Assembly: GCF_001640805.2 (NCBI RefSeq)
Contig: NC_066837.1
Span: 27,652,789-27,716,788 of the forward strand
Direction: 5' to 3'
Length of the DNA stretch: 64,000 bases
Origin: Lates calcarifer
Taxonomy: Eukaryota > Chordata > Actinopteri > Centropomidae
Under the pieces are notes generated by a model that did no database searches, had not been told where the DNA came from, and saw only the letters and a list, made by a program, of their open reading frames with translations. This document shows, in pieces, positions 40,501 through 54,100 of this stretch (within the stretch, counting starts at the first letter, position 1; each line of letters starts with the position of its first letter). Both the position numbers and the translations under genes were made by a program.

Positions 40501-43500
40501 ACAGTGGCCATCAGGTTACAAAATAATGTTAACTATAGCATTGACTAGTCTGTCAAGTGAAGAGGTTCATTTATATAGCTATATTTAGATGTTGTGTTCA
40601 AACATAAGTCTGTAAAACTGCAGGTAATAGCTGACATGTACTCTCTCCTTTATTTCTCTTCGTCAGTGTAAAAACACGAAAGGCGTTCGGTTTGTCCGCT
40701 CTGGGCTAATATAGAAACATGGTGGCACAACATGGCAGACTCTGTGGAAGAAGACCTGCTCCCTAGATATAAATGGCTGAGTCTAAGTGAACATAAACAC
40801 ACCAATTGCAGTACCTTTGTTGATTCCCTGTCTTCATTTAACATTTAAAACACGTCACATTTTAAAAAAAAATCATCAGATCAAATTGACTGGCACAAAC
40901 TTTTGTACAGACATTCCTACTACCCAGAGAATGAATCCTAATAACTTTGATCCCTCAGCTTTTCCATTAGAGCCACCAGCCCTTTAACACTTTTTTTAGT
41001 TTAAGTGAAATATCCCCACAACTCTTGTAAAGATTGCATTTATGGTCCCCTGAAGATAAATCTTGAACAATACTTGTAACTCTAACATCATGTCAAAATC
41101 TTTGGTGTATGACCAAAAACCAAAACTATGGCAGTTCCAACAACCTCAGCTATACTTTGTGTATAGTGCTAATTAACAAATGTTAGCATGCTAACACACT
41201 AAACTAAGTTGTACCTCATGCACAACTCAGGATACAGTCTCACTGTGCAGCTTGCATGTCTGTAGACTTGTAGTCTTGTAGGTTTTTGTACTGCGTAATG
41301 TTGATTTGCCCAACTTGGAGCCACAGTTTGGGGATGACGGCAGCGCTACGTAGTACATAATGAGCAATCATGAAAAGTAAAATATTAACACATTAATCTT
41401 CATAATTACTAAGTGCTTTTAAAGCCTCTGATGATCTATGTTTTGCTTCAAGCTCCAGCACTTTTTTCTTTCCAGCTTCTTTCAGAGTCTGGTTTAGTAA
41501 TGGTGAGAGCTTTCCAAGTAGGTGAAATATCCAGCCGCCATGAGTCCGCCTCAGATCTCTCTGTCATGCTGATACAGACAAGCCCAACATATTAGGAGTA
41601 TAGTATTATACACAGGCTGAATATGCAATAGTGCCAAAGCACGCTCATTCACAGTCACGGTACGTTATGCCACGACTGACAAATGACAGTGACATTGTAA
41701 TTTCCATTGTTTGATGTAAATCACCATGTGGGAGTGATGCTCACTGCCATCCCTGAGGCCATGACGATTGTTAGCAGTGCTAATGTGTTCATCTCTCTGT
41801 CTCTCTCTTTAGGTTGGTGGTTTGTTAGCACAGCAGAGGAGCAGGGCTGGGTGCCGGCCACATACCTGGACTCCCAGAATGGAACCAGAGATGACTTGGA
41901 TCTTGGCACTTCCAGGACTGGAGAAGGTTAGCACAGACACACACAAAAAACACCACATTATTAGGTTCATAAAACACAGAAAAAGATAAATGTCATTCTG
42001 GCTGACTCGTTATTTGAGAAGTCTGTGTGGAACAGGCCATGATTTCTCAGTAATGGCTTTTAGTGAGTGGTTTTCCTGTGCTCATTCTAACGCTAAAAGT
42101 AGTTAACAGAAGTTACTTTACTAGTCGCAGCACCATGGTCAAATGGTACCAGACTGTAGCCAAAGGGTTTGCAATATTTTGGCACCACAGAAAATTCCTT
42201 TCATCTCCCCCGAGAGGCTGCAGCTCTTGCAGGAGCCTCATTTTGTTGTGACCTTTTTCCTCCCGAATGTTTAGTCTGACTGCCGACAGCATTTCATTAC
42301 TGTGTCATAAGCCCCTTTCTGCTTTTTTTTTTCAAAGGAATCCAATAGATTCCTAAATATGCACACATGCATGCTTAAAAGTACCTGCAAAACTCAAGAC
42401 AACCTCCGTCTCTCATTAACACGATGTGCGAGCCAAAATTGCTTCAATGAACTGTGCACATTCTGAAAGACCCACACACACACATATAAAAACACACAGT
42501 GCTATAAGGATGGTTGTCACAGTTACTGTTATTTGTTAATCTCAATTCATTTCTTGGATTATGTTTACACTCACACATGTCATAGATGTTGCCTGTAACA
42601 GTTACATCTCTTATTATCCCCTATGCTGTAGGTGAAATAGCAACATAATGGATGTGTCACATTGGTTGCCTGTGGATTGGATATTTGTATTGTATTTCTT
42701 TGTTGTTCAGAGATACTTAGATTTGATTTAGAATCCTGTTTACTGCAGGTTAATCTTACTCACAGCAGCAGGAGCTCTTTGATTAAAAAAAAGAAAAAAA
42801 CACACACAGGTATTTCAGATCCAGTTAGCATAGTGAACCTGTTCTGAAATGAGAACATAAATAGATGCTTTTAAGTCCACAAAGGTGCATATGTACTGGT
42901 AGCGGAGTGCATGTAGCCTGTAGACTGAGAAGCCAAGTAATTTACCTATTCATGCTGTGCTGTGGCCTTGAGCACCCTGGATTTTATGACTGTTGACCAC
43001 AACCATCTAAGCAGACCAAGTCTACAAACCCTTCTGATAGTTGGTCTTATTGCTGTGCGCTGACACATGTTTATCCATAATAGGTGCAGGTGATAACAGA
43101 GTGGCTCTTTTCAAATGCAGGGCTCACATCTCCAAGACATATTCAGATTGTGCTGCCTTAGGATCTGGCAGCTGTGTTAAAAGGGATACTCTCTCATTAC
43201 ATTTGGTTATGTCACTGTCTTCCTCCACTGTTAACAAATGCACTCAAGTGAATTTATGTGGGATGTACTTCCCCTCCACCCCCCTTCCTCTATCAGTGGC
43301 CCCCATTTTCCCATTAGGCCTGGTGTCTTCGTGTTTGCACACATCGTCGCTTCTTATTTCTGATCTCCCTCTTCTTGCCTCCCGTCGTCTCTTACATCTC
43401 ATTATATCTGCGTGGTCTGTAACCTAATTCCACTGACAGCACAGCTCACTGGAGAGGAACAGACAGACACAGCCCTGGCCACGCTGAAATTACCTCGAAA

Positions 43501-46500
43501 TAACATTTCCCCTTGTGCCTTTCCCTTAGCTGATATTTCAATTAGGAGGTCAACAGGAGTAGGGTGGCGCTCAGTGGAATGGATAGGAAGCAGAGAGGAA
43601 ATGACAAGTAGCAGAAGCTCACAAAGGGCGAGGGCGGATGTCGAGCGGAAGGGAAGATGGAGAGATAGGAGGGTGAAGGTGAAGAGAGGACAGAGGATGG
43701 GGAAACTGAGTGACAGAGAAGAAATTAGTTTACCACAGTTGCAAGATAGATAAAAGACAAGTGTTGTTTCTATCCATCCTTCCCCTCATTAATGTGTTTG
43801 CTCTTTGTGTGGCCTCAGAGAACGCACTAAGATAGGAAAATGACTCATCATATTGTGACTGCTACTTTATTATACAGGGTTTGAACTAATAAGGAGTGAA
43901 AGAGGTCGAGAGTTCAGCACACAACAGCTACAGACTATGTAAACTCTGAGATGCTGTATGTAGACCTCATCAATTAACATCTTTTATCAATATGATCTGT
44001 TCTGTCAGCTCATCTCAACTCTTCAGTGGAGAATATAGTAATGTTAGCTGCCTGATTTGCTAATTATCATTATCATAATCAGGTTATTGTCAACCTACCT
44101 TATTGTTTTTGTTTTAAACACTTCCTTTTTGTTTGGACACTCATTTCTAAAATCTTGAAATGAGCTGATTTCTGTTTGAAATAGGTTAAAATATTCTCAC
44201 TGCAATGGCAGATTCCTTTCGGGATATACAGGTTTTTGGACTCCATTATAGGGAGAAATTATAAGATAAGATGCAAGTTTATAGTATATATACACATAAA
44301 TGGATCCTTGCATATGTCTATGCTCAGCTGGGTGCTCAAAATGTGTTCCTCATTTATGGATTTGTGTTGTGGAGTCAAGAAACCACTACAAATGTTGTAT
44401 GTTTGTTCCTTTTCCCTGTTTTATATCATTGTAAGTGTTGATCAGACAAAACAAGTAATTTAGAGATGCCACCTTGGACTCTGGGATATTGTAAAAGGCA
44501 TTTAACCCCTTTTAAAACATTACATAGTCTAAGCAAATGATGTTAGAATTTATTTGGGAAAAATTCCCAATTTAGGTGATGGTTGTGGTTGGATGGCACA
44601 CACAGAATTTTGAGTGGGAATTCTCATTCGCCACTTTGTCTGACTTGTAAGGAGAAAGCTGTGTGTGTTTTATGACAGTCCCACTGTAGCTGTCTACTTA
44701 CCTTCCTGTCAGAGTGAAACCTAACACTGGGACCGCGATGTCTGCTAGCTGATTCTGATGATATGTGTGGGGAGAGAAATATGGAAAAACTTGCTGACGG
44801 CCACTGTCAGCTGAAGGCAGCTGTGATTTTTGTTTTTGCTTCACATTCATGAGAGGGTAGGGAGGTGGGGTTTAAGTGTGGTCAGTGTAGGTTAAATTAA
44901 GAGCTCTCTGCCACTATTAAAAGTTAAGATGGGATTTGCTGTTTGTTGCTGTACAGGTTTACATATTAAACTAGTAGGTTAAAGTACATTCTGCTGTCCC
45001 TTGTCAAATGAAAAAACACCCTAAAGCACCGTATTAAAGTACAGAACTTTCAACAATAAATACTAATACAGTACAACACATGGTGGTGAGGCACAATCCA
45101 TACTAAATAAATAAGAAGGAAGCTAATCCTTCACCTGGAATTTAGATTTTTGCTTTTACACTTAACATTTCAGTAATTAAAAGATATGACTTAGATTCAA
45201 TTGCAGAATATGTTTTGAACCATGTAAACACTGCAAAACATGATCTACTGGCTTCATACTTGTTCTACAGCAGTTGTTTATTTGTCATTGTCCCTTGGAA
45301 GCCTTTTCTGTGCTACTAACAACAGCTTTTTTGCTAATTTATGCTTCCCACACTAACTCCATGTTTGTTTCCTTTTTTTCTCTTTTTGTTTGCTCCTCAT
45401 CCTCATCAGTTACTAAGAGACGCAAGGCGCATCTGAAGAGGCTGGACCGCCGTTGGACCCTCGGGGGTATAGTCAACCGCCAGCAGAGCAGAGGTGAACA
45501 TAGAGACAGAGGGCACACTCACACACACAATACACATGGCCACTGGAGGCAGGGCATGCCAGGCCACACTTTTTTATGGCCTAGACAGTGCTTGTGGAGA
45601 ACTTGAATATATTATTATAGGTGGCTGCGTCGGAGGTTGTGACAATCATTGCCAATCACATTCTCTGCTTTCATCCCCTTTAAATGCAGGACTCCTCCTG
45701 TCATGACATGAATGAATCCTGTGGAGAGTTTTGCTCAAAGGAAACCTTTTGTTGTGTGAGACCTACAGACTTTCAAATATGAATACAGCAACTCAAGTAT
45801 AGTGACAGGAGCAGACAATGTCTCTTTTAAGTTGAATACACTTTAGAATTCTTTCTGGACATGTTGATCTTACAACCGTCGTGTATTCTGTGCATAGTGT
45901 GCCGTTTAATTTGTCAAATAATGATCTATCACTATCTGTCATTAAATATCACCTTAGTGTGATATCTACAGTGAAAATGAAGTTTGGCTTTTTATGTTGT
46001 ATTTCTGAACATATTTTTGATTTCATTTGGTCTGTATTTGCCTGTTGTACATAGAAAATGATTTACAGAACACTCCTTCTCCTTATACTGTAAAAACAAT
46101 ATACAAGCCCCTCCTGTGGCCCCACTCCCCTGTACTTTCACATATTTTGCAGCCACACGATAAACAATCTTATTTACATCCTCACCAGTCGACCAACAAC
46201 AACTGGCCTCAAGGATTTACCAGGAGCAGCATATTGGGTGGCCATGAGTCAGCTCTGACAGTAAAATCTCAAGTCTCACTCCATCAAACTGGGAAGCTCT
46301 TCAGCTGACACTGAGCTACAAAATAATTGGAGTGTATTAAACAGATTTGGATAATTAAGGCTATTCAGCTCCCACAGCACAAACGCAACAACCTTGACGG
46401 CCACTGAGCCCTGTGAACATAAATGATTGTGTAACAGTGTTGCTGCTTAATTAAAGCAAGCTCCCTCAGGTTCAAAATGTTGTTAAAGACTTTCACATTT

Positions 46501-49441
46501 TTGCTTGTAGTTCTTGAAAAAAGGCAAACACTAAAATGTTCTTGAATGCTTTTCATTGCATTTGGCAGGATACCTGTGGTTTTGTCGAGTCACTGCTGCT
46601 TTAATGCTGAAAGAGAGACATGAGTCTATGTCTGAAGAAACACAGTCACTTCTCTTGGGGGCAAGTTGGCGCTTTCTAATCCAGACGTCTCTCAGACTTT
46701 TCAGTTAGGCACCTGTCTGGTTCCAGGATTAGTCAGGGACTTCTAACAGACGCCTTTTAGTTATGCTTTATTTATGGAACCTGTTCCATGACCGTATTTA
46801 TGGAACCTGTAAATGCTCTAACAACAATCTTTGTTTCTCATCATCATAATATAGCCCACTCCAGAGACCACTGTCTCCCTGACCAGTGGGCAGCAGGGCA
46901 TAGATCAGTGATTAATCAGAGGAGATGAAACAGGGCAAACTCAGGTCAAATAGCATGTGGTTCTACTCCAGAGAGCACACAGGGACTGTACAGGACAAAA
47001 ACACACTGATGTAAAAACAACTTGGGCCCCTGCTTCTTTTACAAACACACACTGACATTGACTAACCTTTTACTCACAGGTTTGAGTGGCTAAAGGGCAA
47101 ATATCAAAGGTTTACTGTTTACAGTTTACCACCATTCAAGGACAGGAATCAAAGCATATGAAGCATATAGTACATCAGTTCAAGGGAACGGTGTTAGGCA
47201 GGTCTGCTGGAATCTTACCTAACTAGACATGTCTCCCAGAACAGTCAGACCTGGCCCTAATGAGCCAGTGGAAAGTGAGAAAATGGGGCAGCAGCCCAAT
47301 CTGCTGACTGGTTTTAATCACACAGACCTCAACTTCTAAAGAGTGTAGATGAGTCACCCAGCTAGCTGTCACCAACAGAAAATGAGGGTATGAAACACTT
47401 TTGGCCCTGTTCCAGCACCTACTGTTTAAGACACCTAGATTTTACTAGATTTTACTTTCTGAGAGCAGAGGCAATATTTCAACTCACATTTTGTATTACT
47501 TTGTTTACTCTTTTTGTTTTGTACAGTGTGATGGATCCTCAATTTTAAGCCACATTTCTTTACACTTGAACTTACTGTATCACTTCCAAATGGTTTTTTA
47601 TGTGTACAATCAAATGACACAATGTATCCCCAAAAGTGTGTCCAGTATTCCCATTTGTGCATCCGCCTCTTCTTAGTAGTGCTTATGATGCTTTCTAACC
47701 CATCATCAAGTGTGGCCATTCAGAACAGGTATAAACACTTTTTTGTTTAGATGTAGTCTTCGTACAAACTAGTTTTAAGCATATCCCACTGTTAAAGCAC
47801 ACTAACAGCTGACACTACATGGGTTTCAACTGTGGCAAGGCTTTATAACCTCAAAGCTCTGTCATGAAGATGCTTTGTGTGTCAGAATCGAATGAACAGT
47901 TTGAAACACATCGCTTGGTATCCAGACTTGTTTGTTGGCATTTGGATCTCAGAAGGTCCAAAAACATGATGATTGTTTGGACCGACAGCTTTGTGCACTA
48001 CAAGTGCTGGAGCTTTATGTTTTTTTCTGACCTATTTATGTAGCAAGTTCTTTTGTAGCATTCAGTAGGCAAACTTTGTTTAGTTTAGATAGGGATTTTG
48101 AAACGCTGCAGTGTACCTCCATGATTTATTGGTTGAAGGAAACATACTGATAAGACCTCATGTAAGGTTAGAAAGGACTTGAGAGAAACTGAGGACACAA
48201 GAGTTTCACATGGCAGTGAGTTTTACTGGCTACGTTGCAAACAAGCTAACGGCTCCTGGACCAGTGGCTCCTTTTCCACCATTGAAAATAGTCTCACCAT
48301 GAAAACTGCAGCTGCTGCTGACTGGAGTCATGTCAAACTTAGTTTCTGTGGATTTTCCAACTTTTCATTCACCACAACTCTCTGCTTTGTGACTGTATTA
48401 CTGTCTGCCGACATGTTGTCCATTTACTGTACGCTGTCTGCATGCTTTTCACTTAACTTTCACTTCAACTGTTCCTCAGTTTGACCTGAACACACAGGTA
48501 GTGGTTGTGATTGTGCTGAAATGCTTGGTACACCAGATGGCTTGGGGTAGATATTGGGAATAATATGAGTGCCAGAAAGTTAAGACAACTACCGGAGAGT
48601 ATAGGAAACTGGTCTGATTAAGTGTATGTTATCTTCAAAGTTGTAGCACTGTTAAGAAAATAAGAATTACTTCCAGCTAGGACCAAATTTCAGTCTTTAA
48701 ACCTTTCTCCTATCCTTATCCTCCACACTCTCTTGTCACCCCCAATCCCCCTCTATGCTTTGTGAATGGAGGCACCACTGTCCCTGCCTGATAATGCATT
48801 GCTGAGCTGGCGATAAGAAATGGGTGAATGAGGTTTTACAGCTCTGCACAGACACTCGAGATACAGTTTGATTTAGTAGCACTGGCAAAGGACAAAAACA
48901 AAGACTGATCACATAGGATTTATGTTCTCAGAGGATGTAATTTGCTAATGGAAGAAAGCAGTCGTACACTCTGCAGCCTGTTTGCTGACACAGATTTCTT
49001 TGCCTTTTACGGGATGCTTCCTAAAGAAGACAAGGACACGATCCCAAGATGTAGACAATAAAATAAGGGCACATTTTGGAGCTCTTTATTAAATTACTGA
49101 ACTTCTCCTTTTGTTGCTCTGACACAAAGCCAGGTTAGGGTGTCTTGACCTCTCTCAGAGTGCAAATTGGCTACTGATGGCAAAGTGACCTCATTGTGCG
49201 CTCGGCAGGGGTGATGTCTTTTGCTCTGAGGTTCAATACGAGCCTCCCTCCCTCCCTCCCTCCCTCTGCCCCGCTGACAACAGTCTGTGCTTTTACAGCA
49301 GGTCCCTAATCTGATTTATAGAGTCCCGCTGACCACCCACTCAACTCACTGTTCTGTCCCTGCAGTGTGACACCAGCGCCAACATACACAGACAGAGATG
49401 GACACTGAGGCACGTGGACAGCCCATGAACCACACGCACAC

Positions 49442-49472
<31 letters not shown>

Positions 49473-51069
49473 GATGTGAATAATAGATGTGATCAATTTA
49501 ATCTTTAATTCTTTATTCTGGTCCTCAGGGAATTAAAAGCAACAACATGATAATCTACAACAAGCACACACATTTTAGGTAGGCGTTCCAGATTTGTCTG
49601 TAAGCCACCCATTTGTTATTCCCTGTCCATCTGCAAGTACTCACTCCAATCCCTACACACAGACACACAGGTTCGAGGCCAGACATTCCACTCCCCTCCA
49701 CATTACTGACCTCAGCTGTTCTGAAATGATAGGCAAGAGAAGGTGTATGCATCTATTGAAAGCATGCATACATGAATAAGCATGTGCATACATGCCTCTG
49801 AGATATTATCCCTGCCCCTCACATTTCCTTTAACAGCCTCCTTCAGCCATCTAAGGTCACATTCTCTCTTCTCTAACTCAGGTCTCATGTATTCTATAAT
49901 GTTTAAATCCCTTCCCATAGTAGTTTCTTTCTCCCTTCTGCCACATTTTCTGCCACCAAAATCATCAAATTACATGTGTAGATAATTTTTTTCTCCTTTG
50001 TGCACTGCACCAATTTATCAAACAGTGAAATGAATCAGTGTGCTGTCCACTGATCACCTCTTGCACTGCTGAGAAGCCTGGTCTGATCTATCTACTAATC
50101 TTTTGTCTCCTTCTCCGCTCCTTTCTCTTGTCTTGGTGCTTATAAATCCCCTAACCTTCTCCTGCTCCCCACTAAACCCACTGTAGGATTTCCCTCCCTA
50201 CAGGGTCTTAGAAGCCTAGCAGAGCGTGAGAGAGAAGTGGCTGTCAGATAGGGATCTGAGTAGGGAGATCTTGGTCCAAATATGTTCTCTCCTCCAGGGA
50301 GGCCTTGATGTAGGCCTGCTGCTAGACAAGGAATCTCCCTCTGGAGAGAAACGAACACTGGATCAGAGTTTAAACAACTTGAATGAGGTCTAGTGTGGAT
50401 AAGAAACAAGCAGCAAGGGGGAGAGGTTCAGCCAGTAGAGGGAGCCGTTTGATAGTATTGTGAGGGACAAGGGGGAGAGGGTTGTATTGGTATGGAAATA
50501 GCCAGAGTATTTTAAGTAGGTCACACTCACCATTTTTCCCCTCGTAAGGCTTTTTGGAACGATGTAAACTACACAGTGGTTTAAGCTAACAATGTAAGAA
50601 TGTTTAATGATAACATTTCACTCACTTTGTCTCTTTTTCCTTTACCCCTCCTGATCCCCAGAAGAGAAATATGTGACGATACAGCCATACACCAGTCAAG
50701 GGAAGGATGAAGTCAGCTTTGAGAAAGGGGTCACCGTGGAGGTCATCCAAAAGAACCTGGAGGGCTGGTGGTTCATCAGGTGAGAAAACACTGATGCATA
50801 AATGCTGCATCAGGTGACAGAGCCGCTGCTGTAAGGAGCATCAATCCCAAGTTCCCTGCAGCTAAACAAGAAAAATGGAATCTGTCTAATTCCATCCAAT
50901 TTCAAAGCGAACGAGTCCTCAGAGAACACTGACATTGTTCGTAGAAGTCATTGTTTAGTGCTGTGATCAAGGCAGCGGTTTCCTGCAGCTCTCATTTGCG
51001 TAATGGTATTGAGAAGAAACCATTAACATATGGTGCTCTCCACAGAACTGGCTGTTCTGCCTGGGACTT

Positions 51070-51106
<37 letters not shown>

Positions 51107-54100
51107 CTCTCTACATATTTGCTCATGTGTGTGTTGTTTACCAAGCCAGTGTGTATTTCCTGCCAGTTGTTTGTTTCCTTGTATCCCCGGGGGCATAAGA
51201 GTGGAGCTCCACTGCACAACTGATTACTATCACATGCTGTCTCATGGCATCTCACATACACATAAGAGTATACCTGCTTATATATACACAGGCATACATA
51301 CAGAGTCCCTGTTTAAGGTGTTTATGCTGGTATGATATTCATGGTATATGGCCAATATGTACTCTATAAACACACTGCCTGTTCAAACAGCTTGTTCACT
51401 TCTCTGCACTGCAATGCACGAAGAACCATTTGAGAGCACCTTGTCCAATAAGAAATAATCCTCCAGATGTACTTCTGAGTCATGTTGCTCTCAGTAGGCC
51501 TTTTTTGTACAGTGAAGTCCAAGCATGGAGCTTTTTTAGTTATGGGGACTCCTTGTGGTCACAGTTGGAGTCATGGAATGATCACATCTCCTCTGAGCAG
51601 AAAATGGCCCACCTAGAGGCAAATGACTCAGAGTTGCATTTGGAACATTACTTATTGTTTCACAAAGCACTCTAAAATGACTCATTTAGCATAACAATGA
51701 ATGTTGAAATGTGGGGAAGCAGTGTCTCTTTGCATATATTATGCACTCTGTTTACTTGCCTGTGGGTACCCTCACTTCACTAGAATGAGAATAGTGTTGT
51801 TTTTCTCCAGTACACAGGATATTACTGCGTGTATTTCATTACATACTTTCATGCAAGGTTCTACTAGGTATAGATTATGGTTCCTCCAAATTCAGTCATA
51901 CTGCAGTGATTCTAATTGAGGTAAATATTAAAAAACAGAATGGTCAAAATCACACAACAGAGGAGGAGATGTCCTGATTTTTAGTCCCTACATTTGCAAT
52001 AGCATTATTTGGTTTAATTTGGTTTATACCCATTACTCATGCTAGCTTTAAAGCCTCATGCATCAAAATGATAAATTATGCTGTCTAAAACTCAAGTCCA
52101 AGATAACTCCAATGACATACTTAGGAGGAGTAAACTAAACTTTATGTTTAAAATTGGTGCAATACCCCTCTAAATGTTATTAAATATGGAAGAATTCAGC
52201 TACAATATTAATCATTTCCTCTTTATGTATTCCAGATACTTAGGGAAAGAGGGCTGGGCCCCTGCCTCATACTTGAAAAAGGTGAAAGAGGATTTTTCCC
52301 CCCGCAAGAAGACCTTGACGGGCCCTGTGGAGATCATCGGCAACATCATGGAAATCAGCAACCTACTGCAAAAGAAGTCAGTCAGCGAGAAGGACATTCA
52401 GACAGATGGGGAAGGTAGCACCACACCAGAGCGTCACATCTCCAAGAGTGAGATCAGTCTGCCAATGCCTTATAGCTCTGAAATCAATGCCGAGACAGGC
52501 AGGAGGCTGAGCGCAGGCCGAGACACCAACAGTCCATGTCTAGGAATAGCAGCAAGTGCTGCTCTAAATGAGAATAAAGGGAGAGGCGAGCCAGGGTCCC
52601 CAGCTGTTGCAAGAGTGGCACCGCATAGAGTGGAAATTGGTGAGTATTTGTGGTATTATAGTCAAGAATTTAGCTTTCTGTACTAGTGAATAATGAAGTA
52701 AATGCACTTTAGCTACAGGGAGGAGGATTTTTTTGAGACAATAAGACATGTCATTTCCCATTTGTGTAGGCTTCGATGCTGTAGGTAAGCTACATGACTG
52801 GTGTATCTAATGGTGGTGGTGATGTAATAATGAATCACTAAACACACACTAACCTGTGAAATGTTTGCTGTGTGGATTCCCTCACATACTAAGAATGTAT
52901 GACCTGTTTGTGTTTCCTACCTTAGATTTTACCTTTTGAAGACTGAGTTCACTGCAGTAACATTTTAATCTTCTGTCATTTTGTTTATCAGGGTCTCCAA
53001 ATCTGAGGCAAAAACCTCCCCCAAGGAGAGACACCAACTTGGTAAGACATTTCTGCTGCCACCTAAAAATACACAAGAGGGCATTCTTTAATGTTTCTGG
53101 AAGCATCACATGTACCCATGATTAAGAATGTTCTTGTACATTTACAAACACTGGTTTTAGCTGAAAACGTTTTCACTGAAGTATAAGTATAATAAGTAAG
53201 AACAACAACATGACAAGAAAGATAAATAATTAGCTCCCAGGTTACTGCAAGAGTTGGCATAGCAACCATTAAAAGACAGTAACAGCACAAGGTGCTGGTG
53301 TTAATCTATTATTGTACACTCTTATATATTCTATATAATATGACATTATTATCATGTGCTGTCATAAGTCATATCATGAAATAATTGACAATGTCATCTT
53401 TATTATGTCTTTAGTCTGACTCATTCATAGGTTGTAGTCAGATACAATATAATGATACCTAATTATGATGTCAGCCTTTCATATCTTTCTTCCTTTGCTG
53501 TACAGGGATTCCAGTTACCTAAGCCACCAGAGCCCCCTGCTGTGGAAGCAGAGTATTACACTATAGCAGATTTCCAGTCCTCGATCTCTGATGGCATCAG
53601 TTTCCGTGGAGGACAAAAGGCTGATGTAAGAGGCCAGATCTACATTGTTGTCACTGAGATGAGACAGTCAGGGCTCATTGAATATGTATGTCTACTGAGT
53701 GCTCCCCAGATAGACAGGAAAGCTGAGGCAATAGAGATACGACCTTGAGATTGTGAATCCATGATGATGTAGACAGAATTTGCTCTGCAGAGGCTCAGGT
53801 GAAGATAACAACATGGATTCCTTCAGGGTTTGTTTTTTTTTTTAGAAAAGTTATATTGAGCTGATACTTTTAGACAATGTGTTATCCTTCATTATTAATG
53901 GTCTCTGAAAGAAAATATAATATAATGTAATCAGTTTGTTTTATTGTTTGTACTGCTTTAAGTTAGGCTAAGGGTCAATTCAGCGTGTCTTTGATTATCT
54001 AATCGTCTAACACGTAATGGTAACCCTTGCCCTTGCATTTGTCCTTGTCTTAACCCTAACCCATTTCAGCGTTTAGCAGGTTGGACAAATGTGTTGACAA

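Larger units (their letters stand above)
26633..41812 (+). other. Large intron splitting SH3-1
   Basis: About 15.2 kb with no supported exon. It holds C-run/(CA)n tracts near 29284-29310 and 34353-34384, a T run at 35951-35966, and a nested repeat insertion at about 40222-41290. Blocks that look like conserved regulatory DNA (no simple repeats, clustered ATTA and E-box motifs) lie near 29960-30140 and 33880-34110. The 150-codon minus-strand frame at 33283-33735 is low-complexity Glu/Arg and probably not a gene. Confidence 0.7.
45494..50661 (+). other. Intron between the basic exon and SH3-2
   Basis: About 5.2 kb. It holds a (CCTC)n tract at 49243-49267 and a (CA)n at 49431-49472. A short direct repeat of ATTTATGGAACCTGT occurs near 46768 and 46796. 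No exon was recognised, and the open frames are short and without recognisable content. Confidence 0.75.

Noticed and set aside
43412..43753. 113-codon plus-strand frame as an extra sh3pxd2a exon
   Set aside because: TKS5 proteins run directly from the exon at 41813 to the one at 45410. The peptide is Arg/Ser-rich from purine-rich DNA.
54048..54063. Interstitial telomeric repeat
   Set aside because: Only about two TTAGGG units, within chance expectation.
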